From Bacteroidaceae bacterium (GTDB taxonomy: Bacteria > Bacteroidota > Bacteroidia > Bacteroidales > Bacteroidaceae), in contig JAFXEF010000006.1 in the NCBI GenBank assembly GCA_017520935.1, positions 1-38,747 on the forward strand: a stretch of 38,747 nt of DNA. The letters run 5' to 3'. This document shows, in pieces, positions 16,283 to 26,200 of this stretch. The notes under the pieces were generated by a model. It was not told the DNA's origin. It was given only the letters and a program-made list of their open reading frames with translations, and ran no database searches. The stretch's first letter is position 1. Each line of letters starts with the position of its first letter. The position numbers and the translations under genes are program-made.

Positions 16283-17160
16283 TGAGGTTTCTCTATCTCC
16301 CTAATTCGCTTGATGATGGCCGGCTCTAATGGACGCAACTTGCTATCTACGGCACGTTTCTCGATTTTTGTCACTACATCCATTCCCTCTATAACTTCAC
16401 CGAATACGGTGTAGTAGCCATCAAGGTCGGCAGCGCCACCGGTTGTCTTGTATAGGTTGCGTTGCTCCGGTGTGTAGTGAAACTGTTGCCTTTTCTCCAT
16501 GACCTTGTCTGTGGCTGCAGTGATTTGTTTCTTTACCTCACGTATCTTGGGCATGTAGCGCTTCTGGTCCTTGGCATATTCTTTGAGCTGCTGGGCATAG
16601 GGGGCGCTTTGGGTGATGGAGTCGAACACCTGTTTCCTCAGTCGCTTGTTGTAGGCATCTTCGGCATTGAAGAGCTTGGTGTCAGAATACTTGAATCCGG
16701 TGACGAAATAGAAATGTCCGCCCGATGACTTCTCCATCTTATAGTAGCTGGCCATAGCGAGTGCACCGCGTTTGTGGAAGAACTTCTCGGGTTGTATCTC
16801 CTCGGGGATGGTGTAGACGAGGTCGTTCTCTCCCAGCGGTGTTTCACGGGTCGCTCCTTTCGACTTGGGGTCACCGGCCTGTACGGTAAAGTTGTTTTGT
16901 ATGCGGTAGAACTGTTGGTTGTCATAGTAACCACGCTTGGCTAACTTAACGAAGTTGTGGCGGTGGAGCGGTGTCTCACGATAGAGCTTCAGGGTGATGT
17001 TGCCTTCGCTCGTCTCCATCAGCAGATATTGGTCAGCATCAACGATTACGGTGTCGGTGTCTACAGGCTCGGCTTGTGGGGCAGCCTCTTTCTTGGTGTT
17101 CTGGCAAGCGGTAAACAGTATGCTGCAAAGGGCAATCAGGAGTAACAGTTGCTTTCTCAT
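16279..17160 (-). CDS. Lipoprotein cyclophilin-type peptidyl-prolyl isomerase
   Basis: 293 residues from ATG 17160. MRKQLLLLIALCSILFTACQ is a lipoprotein signal with Cys at the TAC lipobox, which decides the start over a longer upstream frame. The cyclophilin core is visible in LLMETSEGNITLKLYRETPL, FYRIQNNFTVQAGDP, GALAMAS, GGHFYFVTG and GYYTVFGEVIEGMDVV. Between these last two, a helical insert of about 85 residues rich in Lys/Arg/Gln (KEYAKDQKRYMPKIREVKKQ) is present. It likely helps fold exported proteins at the membrane. It is the first gene of a two-gene operon with the M16 peptidase. Confidence 0.9.
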   Translation of the reverse strand: MRKQLLLLIALCSILFTACQNTKKEAAPQAEPVDTDTVIVDADQYLLMETSEGNITLKLYRETPLHRHNFVKLAKRGYYDNQQFYRIQNNFTVQAGDPKSKGATRETPLGENDLVYTIPEEIQPEKFFHKRGALAMASYYKMEKSSGGHFYFVTGFKYSDTKLFNAEDAYNKRLRKQVFDSITQSAPYAQQLKEYAKDQKRYMPKIREVKKQITAATDKVMEKRQQFHYTPEQRNLYKTTGGAADLDGYYTVFGEVIEGMDVVTKIEKRAVDSKLRPLEPAIIKRIREIEKPQ

Positions 17161-17400
17161 ATACGTGTCGTTTATATTATATGAATAGGTGTCTTTTCTT
17201 TTCGCCTCAAAATTACAATAAATACTCATATCACCTTTGCTTTTGTTTGAAAAAGTTTCTTTTTAGGGGAAAAATCCCCTGCAAAATAGGGAAATCCCTT
17301 TTAACATTTAGGAATAATCATTAGCACGGGTGAATATTTCCTGCTATCTTCGCAGTGAGAAAACGACAAGACATTTAATGATTAACGAAAGGAGATTAGT
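17161..17400 (+). promoter_or_regulatory. Divergent intergenic region with tandem small hairpins and strong SD
   Basis: Two palindromes lie side by side: AGGGGA/TCCCCT (17265-17280) and AGGGA/TCCCT (17288-17299). A -7-like TATCTTCG lies near 17343. AAGGAG at 17389-17394 is an unusually good SD for this organism, 6 bases before the ATG of the Ser/Arg-rich protein, suggesting strong translation. Confidence 0.5.
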
Positions 17401-18534
17401 ATGAGAACGATGAAATCAGCCATTATGTTTGTAGCCTTGGCCGCTATAAGTGCACAGAGTTATGCGATGATGAGTCTGTCTGAGATCCGTCGTGAGGCAC
17501 GCTTCCTTACTGACCGTATGGGATATGAACTTGGACTCAGCAACCGCCAGTACGAAGATGTATATGAGATCAATTTCGACTTCTTCTATCAGGTGAACGA
17601 GGTAATAGACGATCTCGTGTATGGCTATGATGATGCCATTGACTATTATTACTATCTACTCGATGTGCGCAATGAAGACCTTATGTATGTGCTCCGCAAC
17701 CGTCAGTACCGCAGGTTCATCAAGCGCGACTATTTCTATCGTCCTATCTATATGGTAGAGGGGCATTGGGGCATGCGCATCTATTCGCGGTATACTGATC
17801 GCAACTACTTCTACTTTAATATACCGGTTCATTATCACACCTATAGTGGCGCCCACTACCGAGTTCACTTTGCTCACAGCTACTATGCCGGTATGTATCA
17901 TCACGCACTCTATCACGGAGCATTCCGCCTGTGGGGTGGAGGATACGACCACCATCACCACGATGGATGGCATAGTGCAGGAAGGAAGAAGTACGAACAT
18001 ATGGGCAGTCGTCCTTGGAGTAATGTCAAGAACTACGAGAAGAGCCGTCGCGACCTTAAGGCAGGTTATGTAAGCGTACCCTCACGTGATGAGAATCGTC
18101 GTATGGTCAGCGTGAACTCGGAGGAGAACCGCCGTACGGCAGTGACCTCCAACGTAGGTTCCCGCACAGGTTCGTCACTCAAGACGAATGTCGGAGTTTC
18201 GGGTAGCCGTTCTTCTTCAAGTAATCGTTCAGGGAGTGTTACTGGCACCACCCGCCGTACAAGTTCTTCGGTAGGTAATACGTCGAACAATGTTTCACGC
18301 AGTAGTAGTGGCAGTGTTGGTGGCACTACTACCCGACGCAGCGATAGCTCTACGGGTACTGTGCGCAACAATTCCATCTCTTCCAGCTCCCGCAACAGTT
18401 CATCCAACAAGAGTAGCTCGGTGTCCAGCTCTCGCAGTAGCTCATCCAATAAGAGTAGTAGTTCGCGTAGTAGTTCAAGCAACTCTGGTAGCTCTCGTAG
18501 CAGTTCTTCTCGCTCTGGAGGTTCGCGCAGATAA
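17401..18534 (+). CDS. Secreted protein with a Ser/Arg-rich low-complexity tail
   Basis: 377 residues. Signal peptide MRTMKSAIMFVALAAISAQSYA, then a Tyr/Arg/Asp-rich globular part (25-220) with LTDRMGYELGLSNRQYEDVY, IDYYYYLLDVRNEDLMYVL, HWGMRIYSRY and a His run YDHHHHDG. From about 235 the sequence is almost only Ser, Arg, Asn, Gly and Thr (RSSSSNKSSS-type repeats) to the C-terminal SRR. The first half resembles conserved Bacteroidales exported proteins of unknown function. The tail is strongly basic and probably disordered, suited to binding polyanions or the cell surface; this is inference. A strong SD and a clear terminator mark it as a single-gene unit. Confidence 0.7.
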   Translation: MRTMKSAIMFVALAAISAQSYAMMSLSEIRREARFLTDRMGYELGLSNRQYEDVYEINFDFFYQVNEVIDDLVYGYDDAIDYYYYLLDVRNEDLMYVLRNRQYRRFIKRDYFYRPIYMVEGHWGMRIYSRYTDRNYFYFNIPVHYHTYSGAHYRVHFAHSYYAGMYHHALYHGAFRLWGGGYDHHHHDGWHSAGRKKYEHMGSRPWSNVKNYEKSRRDLKAGYVSVPSRDENRRMVSVNSEENRRTAVTSNVGSRTGSSLKTNVGVSGSRSSSSNRSGSVTGTTRRTSSSVGNTSNNVSRSSSGSVGGTTTRRSDSSTGTVRNNSISSSSRNSSSNKSSSVSSSRSSSSNKSSSSRSSSSNSGSSRSSSSRSGGSRR

Positions 18535-18542
18535 TGAGAAAT

Positions 18543-18575
18543 CAAGGGTAGTCCCAGTGAACTACCCTTGTTTTT
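18543..18575 (+). terminator. Intrinsic terminator after the Ser/Arg-rich protein gene
   Basis: CAAGGGTAGT (18543-18552) and ACTACCCTTG (18561-18570) form a perfect 10-bp stem with an 8-base loop, followed by TTTTT. It lies between two convergent genes. Confidence 0.9.
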
Positions 18576-19626
18576 ATATACTACTCTTGTCTGTTATGTT
18601 TGTTTTTGTTGCATACCCTCCGTTGCAATCCCTTAACGTACCCAGCAGGTGTTCCACATCGCGCAATATCATCTTGTAGGTGGGTGCCTCTTCGTAGTCA
18701 ATATTTTTTCGTAGCACAGCCTCTATGCTTTGCAGGCTGCGGTGGTAGGCGGTGAGTTCGTTGCGATATTGCTGGTCGTGGCAAGCGAGATACTTAATCT
18801 CGGTCTCGCGCTCACGGCGTAGGCGTACACATACGGGTGAGAGTAGTTTCATCACTACGTTCTCCTTGAGGTGGTGGCCTTGGATAAATAGGTAGGTGTT
18901 GTCAGATGTCACACCCAGTTTCTCCAATTCGGGTTTCATGGTCTCCAGTTCGGAAATCGCATCGGGATAGCGTCTACTGAGCCAGCCTATCTTCTTCTGC
19001 ACACGGACACGGAGCTGTTCCAACGCATCTTCGGGGTGAGGCACGCTTACGGGGTCGAGCCGTACCACACGGCAGAAGTCTTGCATAGAGAATACCGAGA
19101 GTTCGCGTTTACGGTAGAACCACACGTTCCACACAAACAACGGATAGATAATCTGCGAATACAGACGGAAAAAGGCGGGAAAGTCTATCAGGGGCTTGTC
19201 GTTGAGTGTGCTCTGCACACATACACCATGCAGACTTTCGGCATAGCATTGGTAGTTCTCGATGGCATAGGCATAGGTGTGCAGTACATAGGGACTACGG
19301 ATAATACGGCATGAGGTACCTGTCTTACCCTGTAGCAGGTAGTCGTAGTCACTGTCTACACAGGCAATCATATTACATCCGAGCCCCTGCCCAAGGTCGT
19401 TCATCATCGCTACCTTCTTGCCCTTGGCCAGCGAGGTGTTCGAGGGGAGCATCACCTGGAAGTAGTACTTGTCGGTATTGAAGTTGCTCAGCAGATGGCT
19501 CCAAAACGACACGTCATCATAGCTCTCTACATAGGCCACGATGCGCTTACGGGCTGTCTTGGGTTGCAAGCTGTTGGCAGCACCTATATAGAGTGAGGTT
19601 ACGTTTTCTGTGAGTTTCTTTGCCAC
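18574..19626 (-). CDS. DUF4435 (TOPRIM-like) protein, AriB-like
   Basis: 350 residues. The N-terminal TOPRIM-like region has E34 in IVAYVESYDDVSFW and the acidic group D91-S-D93-Y-D95 in IACVDSDYDYLL, the layout expected for DUF4435 nuclease-like proteins. The C-terminal half is helical and basic. It is the downstream partner of the ATPase gene (87-bp gap carrying an AT-rich repeat). In the PARIS anti-phage system, AriB is a DUF4435 protein released from an ABC-type ATPase (AriA). The pairing and gene order here resemble that, but equivalence is inference: the ATPase is shorter than AriA. Confidence 0.7.
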   Translation of the reverse strand: MAKKLTENVTSLYIGAANSLQPKTARKRIVAYVESYDDVSFWSHLLSNFNTDKYYFQVMLPSNTSLAKGKKVAMMNDLGQGLGCNMIACVDSDYDYLLQGKTGTSCRIIRSPYVLHTYAYAIENYQCYAESLHGVCVQSTLNDKPLIDFPAFFRLYSQIIYPLFVWNVWFYRKRELSVFSMQDFCRVVRLDPVSVPHPEDALEQLRVRVQKKIGWLSRRYPDAISELETMKPELEKLGVTSDNTYLFIQGHHLKENVVMKLLSPVCVRLRRERETEIKYLACHDQQYRNELTAYHRSLQSIEAVLRKNIDYEEAPTYKMILRDVEHLLGTLRDCNGGYATKTNITDKSSI

Positions 19627-19713
19627 GTTTTAGAATTCTGAACTCTGAACTCTGAATTAGAGAATGCGTGCCTCCATCCGGATGGCAACTCATAATTCAG
19701 AATACATGATTTA
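19627..19713. repeat. AT-rich TTCAGAATT-type repeat inside the ATPase-DUF4435 operon
   Basis: Tandem TGAACTC units followed by CTGAATTAG, a central palindrome CCATCCGGATGG, then CATAATTCAGAAT on the other side. The ends are inverted copies of ATTCTGAA/TTCAGAAT. It resembles repeats at 27669-27712, 32601-32633 and 34188-34270. Confidence 0.5.
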
Positions 19714-20556
19714 TTATACTATAGTAATGTCCGTCACCTCCGTCACTGCGTCCATCCAGCCACCCATAATCATGGCGGGTGAGTGTGTGGTGAGTATAAG
19801 CTGTGCGTTGGGGTTCATCTCCCGTATGATTTCGATGATACGTTGCTGCCACTCTATGTGGAGCGACACTTCTGGCTCGTCCATCAAGAGCACACAGGGC
19901 TGTTTGTCCTGCACGAGCACCGTGAGTAGTATCACGAGCAGTTGCTTTTCGCCGCTCGAGAGCTTGTAGGGTAGTAGTTCATCACCATCTTGCTCAAACA
20001 TGATTTCGTTTTTCCCACGTATGATACGCTTGCCCGTCTCGGCAAAGAGGTCGTCGGCAAGGTCTTGGAATCGGCGTTTGGGGTATGATACCTCGGCTGC
20101 TTTGCGTTGCCCCTCGGGGTCGCCCGAGGAGAGCAGTTCGATGATGCGGTTGCCAATATTGACTTGATAGTCGAGGTAACGGCGTTGCAGCTGGTATAGC
20201 TGCCAGTCGAGTTCAGTCTTCACATTCTTGTCGGCCATCTTCTCGGCCAGATTACTGTGAAAGAGTGGGCGGTCAAAGCTGCGTATCACATCGAATCGTA
20301 TCGCTGCGGCCTCCACGGGGTTGAAGGTTATCTTCACTCCATCTGCGTTGTCGTCGATACCTCCTGCAAGGCACTCAAGCGCCCCTACCGTATGGTTGAG
20401 GATAGTTGATTTTCCTATACCGTTCACACCGCTCAGGATGTTCACATCGCGTCTCAAGTCCCATGCTATATGCCTGCGTCCCCACAGCGACTCTATCTCA
20501 ATGCGGCTGATATATTCGGCCTGCAGGACTTTGTTGATATCGGTCAATGCTTCCAT
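19714..20556 (-). CDS. ABC-type AAA ATPase, AriA-like
   Basis: 280 residues from ATG 20556, chosen because the upstream extension covers the likely promoter (TACATTTG on the minus strand at 20580-20573). Walker A GVNGIGKST (43-51), ABC signature LSSGEKQLL, Walker B VLLMDEPEVSLH and a switch histidine in TTHSPAMIMGGW are intact. A helical insert lies between Walker A and the signature. This is the SMC/RecF-like class of AAA_15/AAA_21 ATPases that partner with TOPRIM effectors (OLD, PARIS). It is followed by the DUF4435 gene, forming a two-gene unit. Confidence 0.8.
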   Translation of the reverse strand: MEALTDINKVLQAEYISRIEIESLWGRRHIAWDLRRDVNILSGVNGIGKSTILNHTVGALECLAGGIDDNADGVKITFNPVEAAAIRFDVIRSFDRPLFHSNLAEKMADKNVKTELDWQLYQLQRRYLDYQVNIGNRIIELLSSGDPEGQRKAAEVSYPKRRFQDLADDLFAETGKRIIRGKNEIMFEQDGDELLPYKLSSGEKQLLVILLTVLVQDKQPCVLLMDEPEVSLHIEWQQRIIEIIREMNPNAQLILTTHSPAMIMGGWMDAVTEVTDITIV

Positions 20557-20685
20557 AGTGCAATGTTTTTCGCAAATGTAAGCATTTATTCTTAATAAAG
20601 AATATAAAAAACATTTTTTCACACAAAAAGGTGTTTCGTTCCATAATTCCTCTCTTTTTGGTAGATGATTGTCAATTAAAATTCG

Positions 20686-20693
20686 TACCTTCG
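20686..20693 (+). promoter_or_regulatory. -7 like element TACCTTCG before the GH35 gene
   Basis: TACCTTCG matches TAnnTTTG except at one base and lies 58 bases upstream of the ATG at 20751, in the gap between divergent genes. No clear TTTG at the right distance was found. Confidence 0.45.
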
Positions 20694-20750
20694 CATGATA
20701 TTATAGATTACAAGTAAGTATAATCCAATATTAACAAAACACAAGCAGTT

Positions 20751-23111
20751 ATGAAAAAAACACTTCTGACTCTTCTGGCAGGCATCATGTTAGCATCGGT
20801 TTCGGTGCTCTACACAGGCTGCCAGTCGAAGCCCGGCACCTTCGAGATTGGTGACGGGAAGTTTCTCCTCAACGGCGACAGCTTCACCGTGAAGGCCGCC
20901 GAAGTACACTACCCACGTATTCCACGCGAGTATTGGGAGCACCGTATCGAGATGTGCAAGGCATTGGGTATGAACTCTATCTGTATCTACATCTTCTGGA
21001 ATATCCATGAGCAGCAGGAGGGTGTATATGACTTTACCGGCAACAATGACATCCGCGCATTCTGTAAGCTGGCTCAGAAGCATGGCATGTATGTTATCGT
21101 ACGCCCCGGCCCCTATGTATGTGCCGAGTGGGAAATGGGCGGTCTGCCCTGGTGGCTGCTGAAGAAGAAGGACATCCGCTTGCGTGAGCAAGACCCCTAC
21201 TTCATGGAGCGCGTACGCCTCTTCGAGCTTGAGGTGGGCAAGCAGCTTGCCGACCTTCAGATTACCCGTGGCGGCAACATCATCATGGTACAGGTTGAGA
21301 ACGAGTACGGCTCATACGGCAAGAACAAGGACTATGTATCGGCCGTTCGCGACATGGTGCGCGAGGCTGGATTCACCGATGTGCCTCTCTTCCAGTGCGA
21401 CTGGGCGTCAAACTTCGAGCTCAATGCTCTCGACGACCTCGTATGGACCATGAACTTCGGTACCGGAGCCAATATCGACAGCCAGTTCCGTCGCTTGAAA
21501 GAGTTGCGTCCCAATACCCCGCTTATGTGCTCTGAATTCTGGAGCGGATGGTTCGACAACTGGGGCCGTCAGCACGAGACACGTGATGCCAAGGATATGG
21601 TGGCAGGCCTTCAGGAGATGCTCGACAAGAACATCTCGTTCTCCCTCTACATGACTCACGGAGGTACCTCATTCGGTCACTGGAGCGGTGCCAACAGCCC
21701 TGGCTTCTCGCCCGACTGCTCATCCTACGACTACGATGCGCCCATCAACGAGGCGGGTCAGGCTACACCGAAGTACCACGAACTGCGTAACATGCTGGCT
21801 CAGTATACCGACGGCAAGCCCCTCCCCGAGATTCCCGCTGCCATGCCCGTGCAGACCGTAGCTGAGTTCCAGATGACCGAGGTAGCCCCCATCTTCGACA
21901 ACCTTCCCGAACCCATCCACTCGGAGGAAATTAGGACCATGGAGGAGTTTGACCAAGGTTGGGGCTCTATGCTTTATCGCACCACCCTCAAGGGTACCGA
22001 TAGCCAGAGCCGCCTCACCATCACCGATGCTCATGACTATGCACAGGTATTCGTTGACGGCAAGTATATTGGCAAGATGGATCGTCGTCTCGGCGAGAAG
22101 GTGCTCACTCTCCCCTCTGTACGTGAAGGTGCCGTGCTCGACATCCTCGTGGAGGCTATGGGACGTATCAACTTCGGTCGTGCCATCAAGGACTTCAAGG
22201 GTATTACCGACAAGGTAGAACTCACTACCGTAGATGCCAATGGCAAAGCTACCACCACCGAGCTCAAGGGCTGGGACGTATATCTTTTCCCCAACAGCTA
22301 TGACTTTACCGTTAATAAGAACTATACGGCAGCCAATGATACCAAGGCTCCTGGCTATTACAAGGGCATCTTTACGGTAGCCAAGAAGGCTGATACCTTC
22401 CTCGATCTCTCTACTTGGGGCAAGGGACTCGTATACGTGAATGGTCACTGCCTTGGCCGTTTCTGGGAGATTGGTCCCCAGCAGACACTTTACGTGCCTG
22501 GTTGCTGGCTCAATAAGGGCGAGAACGAAATCTTTATTCTCGACGTGAAGGGTCCGCAGGAGAACAAGCTCTGCGGTCACGAGAAACCCATCCTCGATGC
22601 TTTGCGCAACCCTGTTCCTGCTACACACCGTGAGCCTGGCACCGTACTTAGCCTCAAGGGTGAGAAGCCCGTACTCACAGCTCGCTTCCGTCCTGGCAAC
22701 GGCTGGCAGGAGCAGAAGCTTCCCGCTGGCACCGAAGGCCAATACGTGTGCATCGAAGTTGTGAACAACCAGAAGACTGGCGATGCCTACACCGCTATTG
22801 CCGAGTGGTATATGCTTGATGCTGAGGGCAACCGCCTGAGCCGCGAGCCTTGGACCATCCAATATGCCGACAGCGAGGACAAGAGCCGCAGCAACCGTAC
22901 CGGTGACCGCATCTATGACCTCCAGGAGAGCACCTATTGGGCTACCGCACAGGGAGCCGAGCTTCCCCACCACCTTATCATCAACCTTGGTAGCAAGCAG
23001 CAGCTCACAGCCCTGCAATATCTGCCCCGTATGGAAGAGGGTGCCCCTGGTGCCATCAAGGAGTTCCGCATCTACGTGAAGGACGAGCCTTTCACTATCG
23101 TAAAGGAGTAA
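20751..23111 (+). CDS. GH35 beta-galactosidase lipoprotein
   Basis: 786 residues. A lipoprotein signal ends in LYTGCQSK. The catalytic barrel is typical of GH35: EVHYPRIPREYWEHRIEMCK, VIVRPGPYVCAEWEMGGLP, acid/base E185 in VQVENEYGSYG and nucleophile E262 in CSEFWSGWFDNW. C-terminal beta domains follow (the GLVYVNGHCLGRFWEIGPQ jelly roll) and the last 130 residues resemble a discoidin/F5-8C-type module. It removes terminal beta-linked galactose at the cell surface or in the periplasm. It converges on the GH84-GH16 gene, and the two together suit mucin- or keratan-type glycans. No SusC/SusD pair lies next to it in this window. Confidence 0.93.
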   Translation: MKKTLLTLLAGIMLASVSVLYTGCQSKPGTFEIGDGKFLLNGDSFTVKAAEVHYPRIPREYWEHRIEMCKALGMNSICIYIFWNIHEQQEGVYDFTGNNDIRAFCKLAQKHGMYVIVRPGPYVCAEWEMGGLPWWLLKKKDIRLREQDPYFMERVRLFELEVGKQLADLQITRGGNIIMVQVENEYGSYGKNKDYVSAVRDMVREAGFTDVPLFQCDWASNFELNALDDLVWTMNFGTGANIDSQFRRLKELRPNTPLMCSEFWSGWFDNWGRQHETRDAKDMVAGLQEMLDKNISFSLYMTHGGTSFGHWSGANSPGFSPDCSSYDYDAPINEAGQATPKYHELRNMLAQYTDGKPLPEIPAAMPVQTVAEFQMTEVAPIFDNLPEPIHSEEIRTMEEFDQGWGSMLYRTTLKGTDSQSRLTITDAHDYAQVFVDGKYIGKMDRRLGEKVLTLPSVREGAVLDILVEAMGRINFGRAIKDFKGITDKVELTTVDANGKATTTELKGWDVYLFPNSYDFTVNKNYTAANDTKAPGYYKGIFTVAKKADTFLDLSTWGKGLVYVNGHCLGRFWEIGPQQTLYVPGCWLNKGENEIFILDVKGPQENKLCGHEKPILDALRNPVPATHREPGTVLSLKGEKPVLTARFRPGNGWQEQKLPAGTEGQYVCIEVVNNQKTGDAYTAIAEWYMLDAEGNRLSREPWTIQYADSEDKSRSNRTGDRIYDLQESTYWATAQGAELPHHLIINLGSKQQLTALQYLPRMEEGAPGAIKEFRIYVKDEPFTIVKE

Positions 23112-23146
23112 AAGCGCCTAAGAGAACAACGGCTCTAATATAACGT

Positions 23147-23187
23147 CCGCCCCCACCATCATGCCGATGTGTGGGGGCGGTATTTTT
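23147..23187 (+). terminator. Strong GC-rich terminator between convergent glycosidase genes
   Basis: CCGCCCCCAC (23147-23156) pairs with GTGGGGGCGG (23171-23180), then TATTTTTAT. The stem could also serve the minus-strand gene that ends at 23218. Confidence 0.85.
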
Positions 23188-23217
23188 ATATGTACTAATC
23201 GTATGTGCGTCAGATTA

Positions 23218-26200
23218 TCACTTCACATATACCTTCTTCCCGTTCTGGATATATAGTCCTTTGGGAAGGTTCTCTATGGAGCCGTCGATTTGTATACCCT
23301 GTAACGTGTAAATGGTCGTGTTCTCGGGAACCGCCTGTATGGGAGTGTCGATAGCATCAACTATACCGTCGGTGTTGTGCATGCCGGCTTTCTGGTATAC
23401 GCGCACCCAGTCGAAACGGGTCTCGTAGGTGTGGTTTACATCGGCATTGGCAGCCCAAGAGCCGTTACCCACGCTCTGGTTGAGGATGAGGTGGAAATGC
23501 TTGTCAAAGGGCCACTGGCCTTGCGCAAGGTGCGATGTGTTGGTCGACTTGGTGTATCGGCCTACCTCCTTGCCATCAATGTACCAGATGAGCTTGTTCT
23601 CGTCCCATGAGAGCCCGAAGGTGTGGTAGCGGTCGTAGGTGAGCCCGGTGTTGAAGCTCGATTGAGGATTGCCCTTGTGCCCGAGATCCCAGGTCCAGTT
23701 GCTGTGTACGGTGTGGTACGAGCGGTTCTCCGTGTCAATAACCTCCCAGATGTCAATCTCGCCACAGTCAGGCCATCCGGCACTCTGATCCTCGGGCATC
23801 ATCCAGAAGGCGGGAAAATTGCCTGTCCAGAGATTGTTGTAGATGCGTGCCTCGACGTAGCCGTAGGTGAAACCGAAGATTCCCATGCTCTTGATGCCAC
23901 CCGTAATCATGGGTACGTTGTCAGTCGTGGTGTTGGGGTTGGGTATGGCACGTGCTACGAGGTCTCCATCTTCGAGGTAGATGACCTCGGGACTGTCGCT
24001 GAGCCAGCGGTTCCAAGTAGCCCCTTGACGTTGGCAACGCATCCATTTGTCGGATGTGGGCTGCGAACCGTTCTCGGCATTGAACTCATCGCTGAACACG
24101 AGACACCACTCCGTATCGGCTTCACGCTCGAAGGTGGCATAGAGATTGATGTCGCCCTCGGTCATGGAGGCATCTATCACTGCCTTGCCGTTTGTGGCGG
24201 CAATGTATTGCTCTGTCCACTGCCGGTTTCCATCGGCATCATATTCCTCACCTTCAAGATTGTGCCCATAGCGTATGGTAAGCCCCTTGGCAGCATAGCC
24301 CGGAGCACCGCGAAGCACTACCTCTATCGGCTGTAGAGGCATCACTGTGGAGGGTAGAGCCGTATTGTTGGGACCATCGATGCTACCGTTTTCGGTATAT
24401 TGGCGCAAGGTGCCTGGCTCAGGGTCGGGATCAGTAACCTCACCTTTGGGTACGATGCGGATGACATAGCTTGATGAGCGTCCGAGCTCTTCATCTATTT
24501 CGAGGCGGTCGCCTTTTACATTCCACCAACGCTCGCCGTGGAAAGCGTCCAAAGCCGATTGAGTGACCTGTATGGAGCACATGCCGTCCATGGTAAGGAT
24601 GAGGTAGGTGTTCCAGTCGGCATAATAGGGGTTGGTACCAAACACGCCATATTCATTGATGTAGCGGCCATCGGCATCGCTGGTGATCTTGTAGAAGTTC
24701 TTGCCTGCAGGGTCGAGGGTGAAGCGCCATTCCTGTGCATCGCCCGGAGTATCTACTGCCTTGAAGGTAGGTGTCCCGCCATTGCCACCGGGGTTGGTGT
24801 TGGTGAGATAGCGGTCACCATCCATAATATAGTAGACATCGCGGGTGGAGGTGATGGGTGGTTCGGGGGCAGCGCCATTGACGGGCACGAGGTCGAAGAT
24901 GAAGTTGTCGTACTCCAAGGTGGTGCTCTGGCCCTGTGTCACGCGCGAACCGCTCACCGTCCAGAACTTGCTGCCTGCACTGCCGGCATTCTGTATGCAG
25001 TACTTGCCGTTTGCCAGACGCAGGATATGGTAGGTGTGCCATACTGCTTCGTAGGGGTTGGTAGTGTTGCTCACCGTGAATACACCTTTTTCGTTTAGGT
25101 AGCGGTCATCCAACCTATTGACTATCTTGTAGCGGTCAGTCTCGGGGTCGATGGAGATATGCCACTCTTGGCTCTGTGGCTTCACGTCGTCGCGCTTGTC
25201 GATAAACTGGGGCACTGAGCCGGCTACGTTTTCATTCTGGTTGGTGAGGTATTTCCCATTGTGCATGATGAGGTAGGTGCCGTTCTCAAGTTCCTGTGCG
25301 GGGAACACGTCGATGCGGTAGTCGTAGTTGGCCTTATAGGTACTGATGAGCGTGTTCAACGTGTTCTTGAGGAAGGGGGCTATATGTAGACTGCCTACGG
25401 CTGGGCGGGCCACACGGATCGATCCCTCGAAGTCACGTGAGCGCACGGCACTTTGTGCCTCGTCGTGCTCCTGATAGCGGAGGTAGCTGTCGATGAAGGT
25501 CTCGGGCGACTTGGCCTCAAGGGCATCGTACATGTTCATCAGCTCCGTACCCTTGAGGGCCATATAGCGCATCACCTCGCACCATGGGGTGATCTCGGTG
25601 ATGAGGGCAGGGCTCTCGTTGCACTCCATGAGTGTGGTGGCGGCATCGGCCAGGAGGGCGAAGTGAGCACGCATTGCCGTTACTGCATCGGCCGTATTTC
25701 CTTGCTGCATCTGGCTGTCGAAGGTTGCCTTTGCCTCCACGAAACGGGGCGACTCATTCGTACGTCGCAAACCATGTACATTGTCGCCAAGGTCTACATT
25801 GTTTTCGCAGAAGAGGCGGAAGACCTCGTCGTGTTCGGGAAGGAGGTACTTGATGGCACTCTCCCATGAGGCATCAGCGTCATAGGCGGTCATGTTCCAG
25901 CAGTAGTCGCCGATGCTGTAGAGTGATAGCTTGGAGGCTTCGGCATACTCCATGGGGTTGGAGGTGAATCCCGCAAGTGTGGAGGCAATGTCAAGGTCGT
26001 TGCCATAGGTGGGACCCATGAGAAGGTGGTCGCGGCAGTAGTCGTTGACGGGATAGTTGAGCCAGATATAGGCGTTACGTTTGATACGGTTGTTGATCCA
26101 GGTCATGTCGCTCTTGCCTATCATGTCCACCACGCTGTTGCCCGTCCACATGATACGGGTCTCGGCGGCCAGTTTGCTACCCAGTACATTGAGGTAGTCG

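Noticed and set aside
18066..18545. Leu/Glu-rich minus-strand ORF opposite the Ser/Arg-rich tail
   Set aside because: Antisense of Ser and Arg codons gives Leu, Glu and Arg runs; it is a shadow of the low-complexity repeat.
21720..23018. 432-codon minus-strand ORF opposite the GH35 gene
   Set aside because: It is a shadow of the strongly supported GH35 coding frame; no domain, signal or start region supports it.
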